Position numbers and translations under genes: made by a program. The notes below the pieces were generated by a model. The model ran no database searches. It was not told the origin of the DNA and saw only the letters and a program-made list of their open reading frames with translations. Shown here piece by piece: positions 1-7,236 of a stretch of DNA of 64,000 nt; the stretch's first letter is position 1; every line of letters begins with the position of its first letter. Source of the stretch: JAIRMO01 sp046533115. Lineage in GTDB: Bacteria; Spirochaetota; Spirochaetia; Treponematales; Breznakiellaceae. The stretch spans positions 168,941 to 232,940 of the forward strand of contig NZ_JAJQRC010000002.1 of assembly GCF_046533115.1 (NCBI RefSeq). Direction: 5' to 3'.

Positions 1-144
1 GAGGGGCAAAATTTCATTATTTACCCGTACCGCCGCCACTCCTCCGGGAATGACGCCGAAACGGTCTAAAAGGGTGTCCACCTGGGTCCCAAAGGGACAG
101 CCGATGGAAGAACCATCAGGAAAATATACCTGGATCTCGTTCAT
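1..144 (-). CDS. TGS-domain nucleoside kinase, N-terminus only
   Basis: The window edge cuts this gene after 48 codons. The visible residues (MNEIQVYFPDGSSIGCPFGT and onward to VRVNNEILPL) have the beta-grasp pattern of a TGS domain, as found at the N-terminus of threonyl-tRNA synthetase and of the spirochaete/clostridial nucleoside kinases that fuse TGS to a uridine-kinase/phosphoribulokinase P-loop domain. A GAGGAG box lies 5 nt before the ATG. It follows pncB by 44 nt in the same direction, so it is probably the third gene of the pncA-pncB operon. The kinase domain itself is outside the window, so threonyl-tRNA synthetase or another TGS protein cannot be excluded. Confidence 0.6.
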   Translation of the reverse strand, partial: MNEIQVYFPDGSSIGCPFGTQVDTLLDRFGVIPGGVAAVRVNNEILPL

Positions 145-188
145 AAATACTCCTCTAAAAAACGAAAGGGTTTTTAAACCGACTCAAT

Positions 189-1640
189 CTATAAATCCCC
201 CAGGTAATTCCTGATAAGGTCCAATTTGAGGGTCCGCAGCTTTTGGGTCATAGAAACTTTGTAAATGTGGGGATTGAGGAAGCGTTTGTAACTCGTATCA
301 AAGGTTTCCAGGCCCACTTGAACCTTCTTTTGAATTTCTTTAAGAGAAGGGAGAACCGCCGTCACTTCCTCCTGGGCAAGCCGTAACTTAAGGAGGGGTT
401 CCGCGGAACCCTCCACGGTATGATAAAAATGGCGGTAATCCGCCGATGGATGCCAAAAGGCATAGCGGTTCCCCGGTTCTATGGTTTCAGGGCCGGCGGG
501 ATCATCCTCCCGGCTGAGGACATCCGCCACGGCCATTCCCTGGGAATCCTTTACCCGCCAGACCTGTTTTACCGCGGGGTTGGTGGTCTTTTCGGGGTTG
601 TCGGAGAATTTCATAACCGGTATTGGGCGGCCCTCCCCGTTCTCCCGGGCGGCGAGTTTATATACCCCGGTAAAAGCCGCCTCATTGCCCCCGGTCACCA
701 TATTGGTCCCCACCCCCCAGGAGTCAATGGGAGCCCCCGCGTCGGTAAGGGTTTGGATGATGGTTTCATCCAGATCATTGGAAACCGCAATGGTTGCTTT
801 GGTAAGACCGGCGGCATCAAAAAGCTTCCGGACTTCCATGGAGAGGTAGTGGATATCCCCGGAATCAAGGCGGACCCCGAAATTTTTCCCTTGGGCGGTG
901 AGGCGTCTCCCTGCCTTTATCGCATTTAATACCCCGCTTTTCAAGGTATCATAGGTATCGATAAGAAAAATGGTCCGGTCCGGGTACATCTGTGCATAGG
1001 CCTCGAAAGCCTCCTCTTCGCTGTTGTGGGCCATGACCCAGGAATGGGCCATAGTTCCCAAAACAGGGATCCCGAATTCCTTGCCCGCCAGGATATTGGA
1101 GGTACCCACGGCGCCGCCGATAAAGGCCGCCCGGGAAGCCGACATGGCCCCGTCGTACCCCTGGGCCCGGCGAAGACCGAATTCCATGAGCGAACCTTTG
1201 CCGGATGCAAGCCAGATCCGGGCGGTTTTGGTAGCGATGAGGCTTTGAAAATTAATGATATTGAGGATCAGCCCTTCTATTATCTGGCATTGGATAAGCT
1301 CCCCCCGGATCCTGATGATGGGTTCCTGGGGGAATATCACGGTCCCTTCATCCATGGCCCAGAGGGAGCCGGTAAAGCGAAAACCCGAGAGATAATCGAG
1401 AAAGTCCTTTTCGAAAATACCAAGACCCGCCAAATAGGCGATATCTTCGGGGGAATAGGAAAAGGTTTTGATCGCCTCCAACAAAGTCCCCAATCCGGCA
1501 AATATGGAAAATCCCCCGGAAAAGGGCTGCCGACGGAAAAACATCTCAAACACCGCCTGGGAATTAAGCCCCTTCTTCCAGTAGCCTTGGGCCATGGTAA
1601 GGGAATAAAAATCCGCGAATAACGCTGAAATATGGTTCAT
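189..1640 (-). CDS. pncB: nicotinate phosphoribosyltransferase
   Basis: This 483-residue protein converts nicotinate plus PRPP to nicotinate mononucleotide, the entry step of NAD salvage in the cytosol. It has the full NAPRTase layout: the N-terminal DFYSLTMAQGYW signature, the central GLRRAQGYDGAM substrate loop, the SNILAGKEFGIPVLGTMAHSW segment and the C-terminal RLDSGD and GVGTNMVTGG PRPP-binding motifs. Its length is normal for the bacterial family. The start codon overlaps the end of pncA by 4 nt (ATGA type), so the two are translationally coupled. The nicotinate made by PncA is the direct substrate of PncB. Confidence 0.96.
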   Translation of the reverse strand: MNHISALFADFYSLTMAQGYWKKGLNSQAVFEMFFRRQPFSGGFSIFAGLGTLLEAIKTFSYSPEDIAYLAGLGIFEKDFLDYLSGFRFTGSLWAMDEGTVIFPQEPIIRIRGELIQCQIIEGLILNIINFQSLIATKTARIWLASGKGSLMEFGLRRAQGYDGAMSASRAAFIGGAVGTSNILAGKEFGIPVLGTMAHSWVMAHNSEEEAFEAYAQMYPDRTIFLIDTYDTLKSGVLNAIKAGRRLTAQGKNFGVRLDSGDIHYLSMEVRKLFDAAGLTKATIAVSNDLDETIIQTLTDAGAPIDSWGVGTNMVTGGNEAAFTGVYKLAARENGEGRPIPVMKFSDNPEKTTNPAVKQVWRVKDSQGMAVADVLSREDDPAGPETIEPGNRYAFWHPSADYRHFYHTVEGSAEPLLKLRLAQEEVTAVLPSLKEIQKKVQVGLETFDTSYKRFLNPHIYKVSMTQKLRTLKLDLIRNYLGDL

Positions 1641-2377
1641 ACTATATCCCGGGAAGCGATAAAGATCGCCCCCCCGTCCTTCATGGTTTTGACGGCCCGC
1701 TCCACCGAGCCTGGGGGATAATCCACCCCCGCCACCGCATCCTCCAGGACCATAACCCTATAGCCCAGCCGAATTCCATCCATCACACTATAAAACACAC
1801 AATAATCCGTGGCGAGCCCCCCTATCAAAATGGTATTGATGGAACGGGCCCGGAGGTAATCATGAAGTTCCGTCGGAGTACACCGGTCATTTTCAAAAAA
1901 AGCGGAGTAGGAATCCAGATCTTCCCGGGATCCCTTACGGAGGCTCAGGGTAAAAAGATCCCTCCGGAGCTCATCATGAAAATCGGCGCCCTCACTGTCC
2001 TGTATGCAATGAACCGGCCACAGGATCTGGGATATTTCCCTATGGATAGGATCCAGGCCGGGAAACCGCTGCCGATACCGCCGTACCGCCTCTTCCGAAA
2101 CCGGCAGGGTGATAAGGTCGTTAATTTGCTTTCCCGGATGGGATGCGGCAAAGGAAACGTGCCGGAGGGGATGCCAATCCTGGGTGGCGATAGTTTCTCC
2201 CTTTCTTTCGGCAAATTTTTCCGCCGCCCGGTTGATGGGTCCAATAACCCTATCCCCCCGGTTTACCGCCAAGGCTCCGGCAGGCCGTTTTTTGCCGTCC
2301 TTTGAAAGATAGGCCGGACAAAAATCATTTTGGATGTCAATTGCCAGAAGCACGGATTTAGAAAAATCGATCGTCAT
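1637..2377 (-). CDS. pncA: nicotinamidase (pyrazinamidase family)
   Basis: This 246-residue isochorismatase-fold enzyme hydrolyses nicotinamide to nicotinate and ammonia. The catalytic triad is recognisable: Asp in AIDIQNDFCP near the N-terminus and Cys in GGLATDYCVFYSV near the C-terminus, with the metal-site pattern TQDWHP followed by HVSFAASHPG. It is slightly longer than E. coli PncA because of a middle insertion. A GAGGAG box precedes the ATG, and a good promoter lies 18 nt upstream on the same strand. It is the first gene of pncA-pncB and overlaps pncB by 4 nt. Confidence 0.95.
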   Translation of the reverse strand: MTIDFSKSVLLAIDIQNDFCPAYLSKDGKKRPAGALAVNRGDRVIGPINRAAEKFAERKGETIATQDWHPLRHVSFAASHPGKQINDLITLPVSEEAVRRYRQRFPGLDPIHREISQILWPVHCIQDSEGADFHDELRRDLFTLSLRKGSREDLDSYSAFFENDRCTPTELHDYLRARSINTILIGGLATDYCVFYSVMDGIRLGYRVMVLEDAVAGVDYPPGSVERAVKTMKDGGAIFIASRDIV

Positions 2378-2394
2378 AAATCGCTCCTCTTTCT

Positions 2395-2423
2395 ATAATA
2401 CGACGGAAAAAGGGATGCGACAA
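2395..2423 (-). promoter_or_regulatory. sigma70-type promoter of pncA
   Basis: Read on the minus strand, TTGTCG (2418-2423) and TATTAT (2395-2400) are separated by exactly 17 nt. The -10 ends 18 nt before the pncA start, leaving room for its GAGGAG ribosome site. It is divergent from the promoter of the 2495 gene. Confidence 0.65.
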
Positions 2424-2439
2424 GATTTCCCGTGTGAGG

Positions 2440-2469
2440 TTGCGGGACAAAGCCTTATTGGAGTATACT
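2440..2469 (+). promoter_or_regulatory. promoter of the secreted DUF4097-like gene
   Basis: TTGCGG (2440-2445) and TATACT (2464-2469) are spaced by 18 nt. They are followed by AAGGAG (2478-2483), 11 nt before the ATG at 2495. A second overlapping TATACT-like box (2469-2474) could serve as an alternative -10. Confidence 0.55.
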
Positions 2470-2494
2470 ATACTGAAAAGGAGATTTAAAATCT

Positions 2495-3379
2495 ATGGTT
2501 CTAAAAACTCGGCGGAATATTAAAGTCATGGCGATACTTATAACCCTGGGTATGGCGGTTCAGAGTTTTTCTTTGGAAAATACCCCTGGAAACCATAGTA
2601 CATCCATCGAAACAAGGGGAGTTACCTCCCTTATCATCTCATATACCACGGCTCACCTTACCCTATTGGAAAGTGATAACGATGAATTGATATTAAAAGC
2701 GTATACGAATGGGAATACGCTGGAAAATTTTGGGAATATTTCCCTTGAGGGTTCCGTCCTTTCTATTATAGATGGCCAATGGACTGCCTCTAATCAGACG
2801 AATGTTAAAATTGAGGTATATATCCCCCGGTCTTACCGGCAAAATTGCAGTATCTTTATTAATACCGGTACCCTTACGTCCGAAACGGAGCTTACCTTAA
2901 AAAATTTGGCGGTAGAGCTTTCCAGCGGTTCCGTAACCCTGGGGCGGGTCGCGGCTGAAAATATATACATAAAGTCGTCCAATGGAAATATCAGGATAGA
3001 TCATGCGGAAGGTAATATGTGGCTTGATGCCATCAGCGGCTCCATCCTGGTTCAATCCGCCCGGGGCGCAGGGACTTTCCGAACCTCCTTGGGATGGATA
3101 ACCATGGGGATGGAATATGTAACCGGGAACCTTTCATTCGAGACCGGCATCGGGGCCATAGTCCTGTCCCTGCCCGAGACGCTTTCCTTTAACTTCGATG
3201 CCCTGACAGGAAGCGGAAATATACGGCTTGATTCACCGGACCAACAGTACCACCGGGCGAACAGCGGTCCGTTGAAAATGCCGGTCGGTCCTGAGCCGGT
3301 ATATACCATACGATCCCGAACCGGTGTGGGGAATATCACCATGCATATGAATATACGCCCCCCGGAGGAAATGCTTTAG
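2495..3379 (+). CDS. secreted beta-helix protein, DUF4097-like
   Basis: This 294-residue protein begins with a signal peptide (residues 1-26, basic start then hydrophobic AILITLGMAVQSFSL). The rest is strand-rich, with short repeating units such as GSVTLGRVAAENIYIKSSNG, then GNMWLDAISGSI and GNLSFETGIGAI. This is the pattern of the DUF4097 (putative adhesin) beta-solenoid. It is probably periplasmic or surface-located; no lipobox is seen. It is a single gene with its own promoter, divergent from pncA. Its stop codon overlaps the first base pairs of the structured element at 3378-3478. The family's molecular function is not established, and the DUF4097 assignment rests on repeat style rather than a search. 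Confidence 0.65.
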   Translation: MVLKTRRNIKVMAILITLGMAVQSFSLENTPGNHSTSIETRGVTSLIISYTTAHLTLLESDNDELILKAYTNGNTLENFGNISLEGSVLSIIDGQWTASNQTNVKIEVYIPRSYRQNCSIFINTGTLTSETELTLKNLAVELSSGSVTLGRVAAENIYIKSSNGNIRIDHAEGNMWLDAISGSILVQSARGAGTFRTSLGWITMGMEYVTGNLSFETGIGAIVLSLPETLSFNFDALTGSGNIRLDSPDQQYHRANSGPLKMPVGPEPVYTIRSRTGVGNITMHMNIRPPEEML

Positions 3380-3478
3380 GACCCGCGCAGAAACAACATG
3401 ACCGAATGGTCATGTTGTTTCTTTATTGCGTAAGCAATTAGAACAAAATGCCCTGCATTTTATTCTTGTGCGGGTCCT
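3378..3478 (+). ncRNA. cloverleaf-like four-way RNA structure
   Basis: A 12-bp closing stem (3378-3389 with 3467-3478) encloses three hairpins: 3391-3420 (13 perfect pairs, loop GAAT), 3425-3438 (5 pairs closing a GTAA, GNRA-type tetraloop) and 3440-3466 (4+7 pairs around one mismatch, loop CCT). The single imperfect closing pair is G3387-T3469, a G-U wobble in plus-strand RNA but A-C on the other strand, so the RNA would be the plus strand. It begins at the stop codon of the 2495 gene and may act as its 3' end or terminator. It is not a tRNA: it has no T arm or anticodon signature. The function is unknown. Confidence 0.45.
3391..3420 (+). terminator. strong hairpin after the DUF4097-like gene
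   Basis: Thirteen contiguous base pairs with a four-base GAAT loop start 12 nt after the stop codon and are followed by CTTTATT. It could terminate the upstream gene by itself, although the trailing T-run is short. It is the first arm of the larger structure at 3378-3478. Confidence 0.5.
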
Positions 3479-3547
3479 TAGCATCGAGAAGCTTGTACCA
3501 AAACGTAAGCTGGTTTTGGAACCGCCCTGGAGTATCCGGTCTTTCAC

Positions 3548-4246
3548 TCAAGACTTTTCCTGCTGACCGTAATATGCTCCGGCACCGTGTTTGCGGAGGT
3601 AATGCTTATCCAACAATTCCCCCTGCATTGGCTGAAGGGCGGACGTCAACAGGCGGGCATGCCAGGCCATCATGGCTACTTCTTCCAAAACCACGGCATT
3701 ATGGACCGCTTCCGCGGGATCCTTCCCCCAAGAAAAAGGACCATGGCTATGGACCAATACGGCGGGAACCGCATCGTAGTCCCGGTCGTTAAAGGTTTCT
3801 ACGATAACCCTGCCCGTTTCCCATTCATAGTTTTCCCGGATCTCCTCCGCGGTCATCCGCCTGGTACAGGGGATCTCCCCATAGAAATAATCCCCATGGG
3901 TTGTACCGTAAGGGGGTACACCGGTTCCGGCCTGGGCAAAGATGGTCGCCCAACGGCTATGGGTATGTACCACCCCGCCGATATTCGGAAAAGCCCGGTA
4001 TAACTCCAGATGGGTGTCGGTATCAGAGGAAGGGTTCAGCGTCCCCTCAAGCTTCCGGCCCTCCAGGTCAAGGACTACCATATCACCAGGGCTAAGTTTA
4101 TCGTACGCAACCCCCGAAGGTTTTATCACCACCACCCCCCGGCCACGGTCAATACCGGAAACATTACCCCAGGTAAAGGTAACCAACCCGTACCGGGGGA
4201 GCAGCAAATTGGCCTCGCAAACCGCCTGTTTTAATTGTTCTACCAT
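3548..4246 (-). CDS. araD: L-ribulose-5-phosphate 4-epimerase
   Basis: This 232-residue class II aldolase-fold enzyme interconverts L-ribulose 5-phosphate and D-xylulose 5-phosphate. Seen in the sequence: TWGNVSGIDR (phosphate site), the zinc ligands in HTHSRWATIFAQAG and a later HSHGPF, and the family motif PYGTTHGDYFYGEIPCTR. Length and motif order match AraD/SgbE/UlaF; these paralogs differ in pathway (arabinose, xylulose or ascorbate) and cannot be separated here because no sugar genes lie next to it. A GGGAA box precedes the ATG, and a TATAAT element (complement of 4271-4276) lies about 25 nt upstream. It appears monocistronic. Confidence 0.9.
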   Translation of the reverse strand: MVEQLKQAVCEANLLLPRYGLVTFTWGNVSGIDRGRGVVVIKPSGVAYDKLSPGDMVVLDLEGRKLEGTLNPSSDTDTHLELYRAFPNIGGVVHTHSRWATIFAQAGTGVPPYGTTHGDYFYGEIPCTRRMTAEEIRENYEWETGRVIVETFNDRDYDAVPAVLVHSHGPFSWGKDPAEAVHNAVVLEEVAMMAWHARLLTSALQPMQGELLDKHYLRKHGAGAYYGQQEKS

Positions 4247-4303
4247 AATTTTTCCCTTTTATAGAACGTTATTATAAATACCAATAAAAATATAGAAGGC
4301 AAT

Positions 4304-4924
4304 CTAACGTTCCGGTTTTAAAATATCAGTGGGGAGGCGGTAAGACGGTCCTTCCGGAGGTTTGAGGGGAAACACGGCCAGGGCAGTGTAGTGAGGACCT
4401 TCCCGGTACAGATCCGACTTAAATACCGTAACTTTCCGAATCACCCCCTGGGCATGGATGGACCAATTCCGCTCATCCCCTGGTAAGGTTACGGCCACCC
4501 CGCCTTTCCGGGCCAAGGTTATATGGGGGGTATAGGGCCGGGTTTCCGGCTTCCTAAAGGAATAAGCTTCCCGTTCCCCCAGGGCGGCGAGTTTTTTTTC
4601 AAAGCAGGCGGCTAAATTTCGTATATCATTTTTCCCCCTTTCAATATCCAGGGCAAGAATCCGTACCGCTCCCCCCGGGGGAAAGGTGATGATTCTTCCC
4701 GCACTTATGGAAAAAGCCGCCGTATTTTGTAGGGTTTCTTGTAGGGCTTCTTGTAGCAGGGCTACCCCTTTTTCATCCACCTCGCCAAGAAAGGCCAGGG
4801 TTATGTGGTGATTTTCTTCCCTGCTCCAACGGAAATGGGGATAACGATCCTGTAATCTTGCCTGTATTTGATGAAGGGAAGGGATAAATTCAGGGGGAAG
4901 CTCCAGGGCAACAAAGGTCCGCAT
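4304..4924 (-). CDS. thpR: RNA 2',3'-cyclic phosphodiesterase
   Basis: This 206-residue protein of the 2H phosphoesterase superfamily has the two diagnostic HxTx motifs, HHITLAFLG (about residue 43) and PHITLARKG (about residue 133), arranged as in LigT/ThpR. The family opens 2',3'-cyclic phosphate RNA ends; its biological substrate in bacteria is unclear. The start follows a GGGGAG box 8 nt upstream. The promoter lies about 120 nt upstream, so the mRNA has a long leader containing a hairpin next to the ribosome site. Neighbours on either side are unrelated. Confidence 0.9.
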   Translation of the reverse strand: MRTFVALELPPEFIPSLHQIQARLQDRYPHFRWSREENHHITLAFLGEVDEKGVALLQEALQETLQNTAAFSISAGRIITFPPGGAVRILALDIERGKNDIRNLAACFEKKLAALGEREAYSFRKPETRPYTPHITLARKGGVAVTLPGDERNWSIHAQGVIRKVTVFKSDLYREGPHYTALAVFPLKPPEGPSYRLPTDILKPER

Positions 4925-4938
4925 AAAAATACTCCCCT

Positions 4939-4975
4939 GGGGATTTTCCTAACCCGGGGGTTTCGAAAAATCCCC
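4939..4975 (-). promoter_or_regulatory. hairpin next to the thpR ribosome site
   Basis: In the thpR leader, 4967-4975 pairs with 4939-4947 (9 perfect pairs, GGGGATTTT with AAAATCCCC). The stem ends two bases from the GGGGAG ribosome site. It could influence translation, but no known riboswitch pattern is recognised. Confidence 0.35.
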
Positions 4976-5047
4976 TATGACAACCGAGGCAAACCCGACA
5001 AACGTAATGTGCCTTGGGTATGAAAATCCCCCTTCCACTAAAATATC

Positions 5048-5076
5048 GATATATACAAAAGAACTATTTTTGTCAA
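5048..5076 (-). promoter_or_regulatory. consensus promoter of thpR
   Basis: On the minus strand, TTGACA (5071-5076) and TATATC (5048-5053) are 17 nt apart. Transcription would start near 5040, giving a leader of roughly 115 nt before thpR. Confidence 0.7.
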
Positions 5077-5166
5077 CGGAAGCCTCCCTGGGCTTCAATT
5101 TTTGAAACCGCCTCCTTGACATAAGCAGGATTCGATGGCGGCTTGACAATTAGGACCCAAAATGAC

Positions 5167-5195
5167 TGGACATTCCACTTCATCTTTGTTATACT
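5167..5195 (+). promoter_or_regulatory. promoter of the infC operon
   Basis: TGGACA (5167-5172), a 17-nt spacer and TATACT (5190-5195). The predicted start of transcription falls at about 5202, right at the foot of the 5201-5237 hairpin. Confidence 0.65.
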
Positions 5196-5200
5196 AAATA

Positions 5201-5237
5201 AAATTTCCGGTATATACCCCCTTTATGCCGGAAATTT
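5201..5237 (+). promoter_or_regulatory. infC leader hairpin, candidate autoregulatory site
   Basis: A perfect 10-bp stem (5201-5210 with 5228-5237) with a 17-nt loop lies between the promoter and the AGGAGG ribosome site (5241-5246). In E. coli and Bacillus the infC-rpmI-rplT operon is controlled by L20 binding to mRNA or by IF-3 itself. A similar role here is inferred from position only. Confidence 0.45.
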
Positions 5238-5250
5238 ACGAGGAGGCCAG

Positions 5251-5769
5251 TTGGCAGATAAGGATTTACGAATTAATGAACAGATTCGGGTGCGGGAGGT
5301 CCGCCTTGTTCGGGAGGATGGAGGACCCCAGGGGATTTTGTCCATCACCGAAGCGCTCGAAATGGCCAGGGAACAGGGTCTTGACCTGGTGGAAGTAGCC
5401 CCTCAGGCGGTTCCGCCGGTGGTCAAAATTCTGGATTATGGTAAATTTAAATTTGAGAATGAAAAGAAAGTCCGGGATTCAAAAAAGAAACAAAAGCTTT
5501 TAAAGCTGAAAGAAATCCGTATGCAGCCCAAGATTGATGAACATGATATGGATTTTAAATCAAAACATGTCCGGGAATTTCTTGCCGATGGCAATAAGGT
5601 TAAAGTAACGGTTCGTTTTCGCGGGCGGGAACTCGCCCATACCGAACTGGGATTGGATGTTCTTAAAGATGTTTTAAAACGTCTTGAAGGGGATTATGTC
5701 ATGGATAAGGCCCCGGCCATGGAAGGCCGGTTTATGTCCATGGTTTTAAGTCCCAAGTCTAAGAAATAG
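5251..5769 (+). CDS. infC: translation initiation factor IF-3
   Basis: This 172-residue factor prevents premature subunit joining and proofreads start-codon choice on the 30S subunit. The start chosen is TTG at 5251, four bases after AGGAGG. It gives LADKDLRINEQIRVREVRLV, the usual IF-3 N-terminus, whereas the longer in-frame reading from 5143 adds 36 residues with no family resemblance and would begin upstream of the likely transcription start. The N-domain (about residues 10-80), basic linker (KKVRDSKKKQK) and C-domain (KEIRMQPKIDEHDMDFK onward) are complete. A non-ATG start is typical for infC and lets IF-3 regulate its own translation. Confidence 0.95.
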   Translation: MADKDLRINEQIRVREVRLVREDGGPQGILSITEALEMAREQGLDLVEVAPQAVPPVVKILDYGKFKFENEKKVRDSKKKQKLLKLKEIRMQPKIDEHDMDFKSKHVREFLADGNKVKVTVRFRGRELAHTELGLDVLKDVLKRLEGDYVMDKAPAMEGRFMSMVLSPKSKK

Positions 5770-5779
5770 AGGGTGGCAT

Positions 5780-5980
5780 ATGCCGAAAATGAAGACCAAA
5801 AAAAGCGCCGCGAAGCGCTATTCCTTTACGGGAACAGGCAAGGTAAAATACAAAAAACAAAACCTTCGCCATATTCTTACCAAAAAGTCAAGTAAGCGGA
5901 AACGGAATCTCCGCCATGCCGGGATCTTGTCCGGCGACAATGTGCCGGCGATCAAAAAGAAATTATTACCCTACGGATAG
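5780..5980 (+). CDS. rpmI: 50S ribosomal protein L35
   Basis: A 66-residue, very basic protein with the L35 signature MPKMKTKKSAAKRYSFTGTG and a KKSSKRKRNLRH core. It follows infC by 10 nt and precedes rplT by 12 nt, the standard infC-rpmI-rplT order. Length is normal. Confidence 0.97.
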   Translation: MPKMKTKKSAAKRYSFTGTGKVKYKKQNLRHILTKKSSKRKRNLRHAGILSGDNVPAIKKKLLPYG

Positions 5981-5992
5981 GAGTGTTTTGTT

Positions 5993-6352
5993 ATGTCAAG
6001 AGCAATAGACGGTTCTAAAAGAAAGGATCATCGTAAAAAAATACTTAAACTGGCAAAAGGGTATTGGGGCCGGCGGCATTCCAATTATAAAACCGCCAAA
6101 GACGCGGTTGCAAAAGCGCTTTCGTATGCCTACCGGGATCGGAAAGACCGGAAAGGTGATTTTCGGCGGCTTTGGATTATCCGGATAAACGCGGCCTGCC
6201 GGGCGGAGGGACTCTCCTATTCCCGGTTGGTGGACGGTCTTAATAAGGCGGGGGTAACCATAAACCGAAAAACCCTGGCGGCTCTGGCGGTGGAAGATTC
6301 CGGCGCCTTTAAAGCGGTAGTAGCCCAGGCAAAAACGGCATTGGGGGCATAA
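5993..6352 (+). CDS. rplT: 50S ribosomal protein L20
   Basis: A 119-residue protein with the L20 features: KGYWGRRHSNYKTAKDAV, then YRDRKDRKGDFRRLWIIRINAACR and a C-terminal globular domain ending in AVVAQAKTALG. It is needed for early 50S assembly and is the usual autoregulator of its operon. A GGAG box precedes the start, and only 3 nt separate it from the next gene. Confidence 0.97.
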   Translation: MSRAIDGSKRKDHRKKILKLAKGYWGRRHSNYKTAKDAVAKALSYAYRDRKDRKGDFRRLWIIRINAACRAEGLSYSRLVDGLNKAGVTINRKTLAALAVEDSGAFKAVVAQAKTALGA

Positions 6353-6355
6353 TCC

Positions 6356-6862
6356 ATGGTAACCCTTGAGCAAGTCAAATTATTGGAAACTAAGGTCGCC
6401 AAGGCCCTTGATTTTGTCAGCCAGGTAACCGGTGAAAATACACTCCTGAAGGAAAAATTGGATGCCTATCAGAGACGGATTGATGAGCTTGAGGTGTTAA
6501 TTCAACGTTTTAAAGAAGATCAGGGCCGCATTGAGGAAGGAATTATTTCCGCCCTTAATCGGCTCAACCAATTTGAGGATGCCGTAGAGAAGAGTTTTTT
6601 CCCTAACCTAAACGGGGCGGGGATACCGCCGGAGAAAATCGAAGCCGATAAAAGCGGCGATTCCAACCGGGACTCCAAGGTTCCGCTCGACCCCCCGGAT
6701 GAGGGGTATCTTTCGGAATCACCGGAGGATGAGCCCCTTTTAACGGCGGCTGAGTTCGATACGGGCTTGTTCGAACCGGAAACGGAAATTTCAGAACCTC
6801 CAGAAGCCGGGGAAACCACGGGTGACGCTTCTACCAATACCGCGGAATTGGATATTTTTTAA
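6356..6862 (+). CDS. coiled-coil protein upstream of zapA
   Basis: A 168-residue protein of unknown function. Residues 1-65 form a strong heptad-repeat coiled coil (VKLLETKVAKALDFVSQVTG continuing into LKEKLDAYQRRIDELEVLI). The remainder, from about residue 90, is acidic, rich in Pro/Glu/Asp and probably disordered. It lies 3 nt after rplT and 9 nt before zapA. Position and coiled coil suggest a ZapB-like or other divisome partner of ZapA, but no sequence motif proves this. Confidence 0.55.
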   Translation: MVTLEQVKLLETKVAKALDFVSQVTGENTLLKEKLDAYQRRIDELEVLIQRFKEDQGRIEEGIISALNRLNQFEDAVEKSFFPNLNGAGIPPEKIEADKSGDSNRDSKVPLDPPDEGYLSESPEDEPLLTAAEFDTGLFEPETEISEPPEAGETTGDASTNTAELDIF

Positions 6863-6871
6863 GGGGTTTAT

Positions 6872-7171
6872 ATGCCGAAAAGTGACCTCCGTATTACTAT
6901 ACTGGGGACATCCTTTTCAATTTCCGCGAACGAAGACTCCGCTTACCTTGAAAGTCTTTTAGCTTATTTCCGTTCCGCCGTGGAAAATACCCAAAAAAAA
7001 ACCGGTATCGAGGATCCCCTTAAACTTGCCATTATCACCGGTTTTTTACTTTGCGATGAACTACAAAAAAAACAAAAAAATGACTTTGACCAGCACGATT
7101 TCCAGGAAGCGGAGAAACTCCTCTTGGATATGATTGTCCGGGTTGACAAGGTTCTGGAGGATAAAGGATAA
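6872..7171 (+). CDS. zapA: cell division protein ZapA
   Basis: A 99-residue protein with the ZapA pattern: an N-terminal strand region (LRITILGTSFSISANEDSAYLESLLAYF) followed by a long helix. ZapA cross-links FtsZ filaments at the division site. An AAGGGG box precedes the ATG. It is the last gene of the infC-led operon, a position that would tie division to translation capacity. Confidence 0.85.
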   Translation: MPKSDLRITILGTSFSISANEDSAYLESLLAYFRSAVENTQKKTGIEDPLKLAIITGFLLCDELQKKQKNDFDQHDFQEAEKLLLDMIVRVDKVLEDKG

Positions 7172-7202
7172 CCGCCGCCAGGGGCAGGCTCTGCTTCCTC
7201 GC

Positions 7203-7231
7203 TTGTCCCTTTGGTAAAGGCCGGGTAAAAT
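7203..7231 (+). promoter_or_regulatory. promoter placing the manA start at +1
   Basis: TTGTCC (7203-7208), a 17-nt spacer and TAAAAT (7226-7231). Only 5 nt separate the -10 from the manA ATG and no Shine-Dalgarno sequence is present, so the transcript is probably leaderless. Confidence 0.5.
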
Positions 7232-7236
7232 GTGGT

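Noticed and set aside
1026..1622. 198-codon open frame opposite pncB
   Set aside because: Antisense shadow of a well-conserved enzyme.
4949..5149. 66-codon open frame upstream of thpR
   Set aside because: It overlaps the consensus thpR promoter and leader, lacks a ribosome site and has unlikely composition.
5143..5250. Longer N-terminus for IF-3
   Set aside because: It would start upstream of the predicted promoter -10 and lacks similarity to IF-3. TTG 5251 with AGGAGG fits better.
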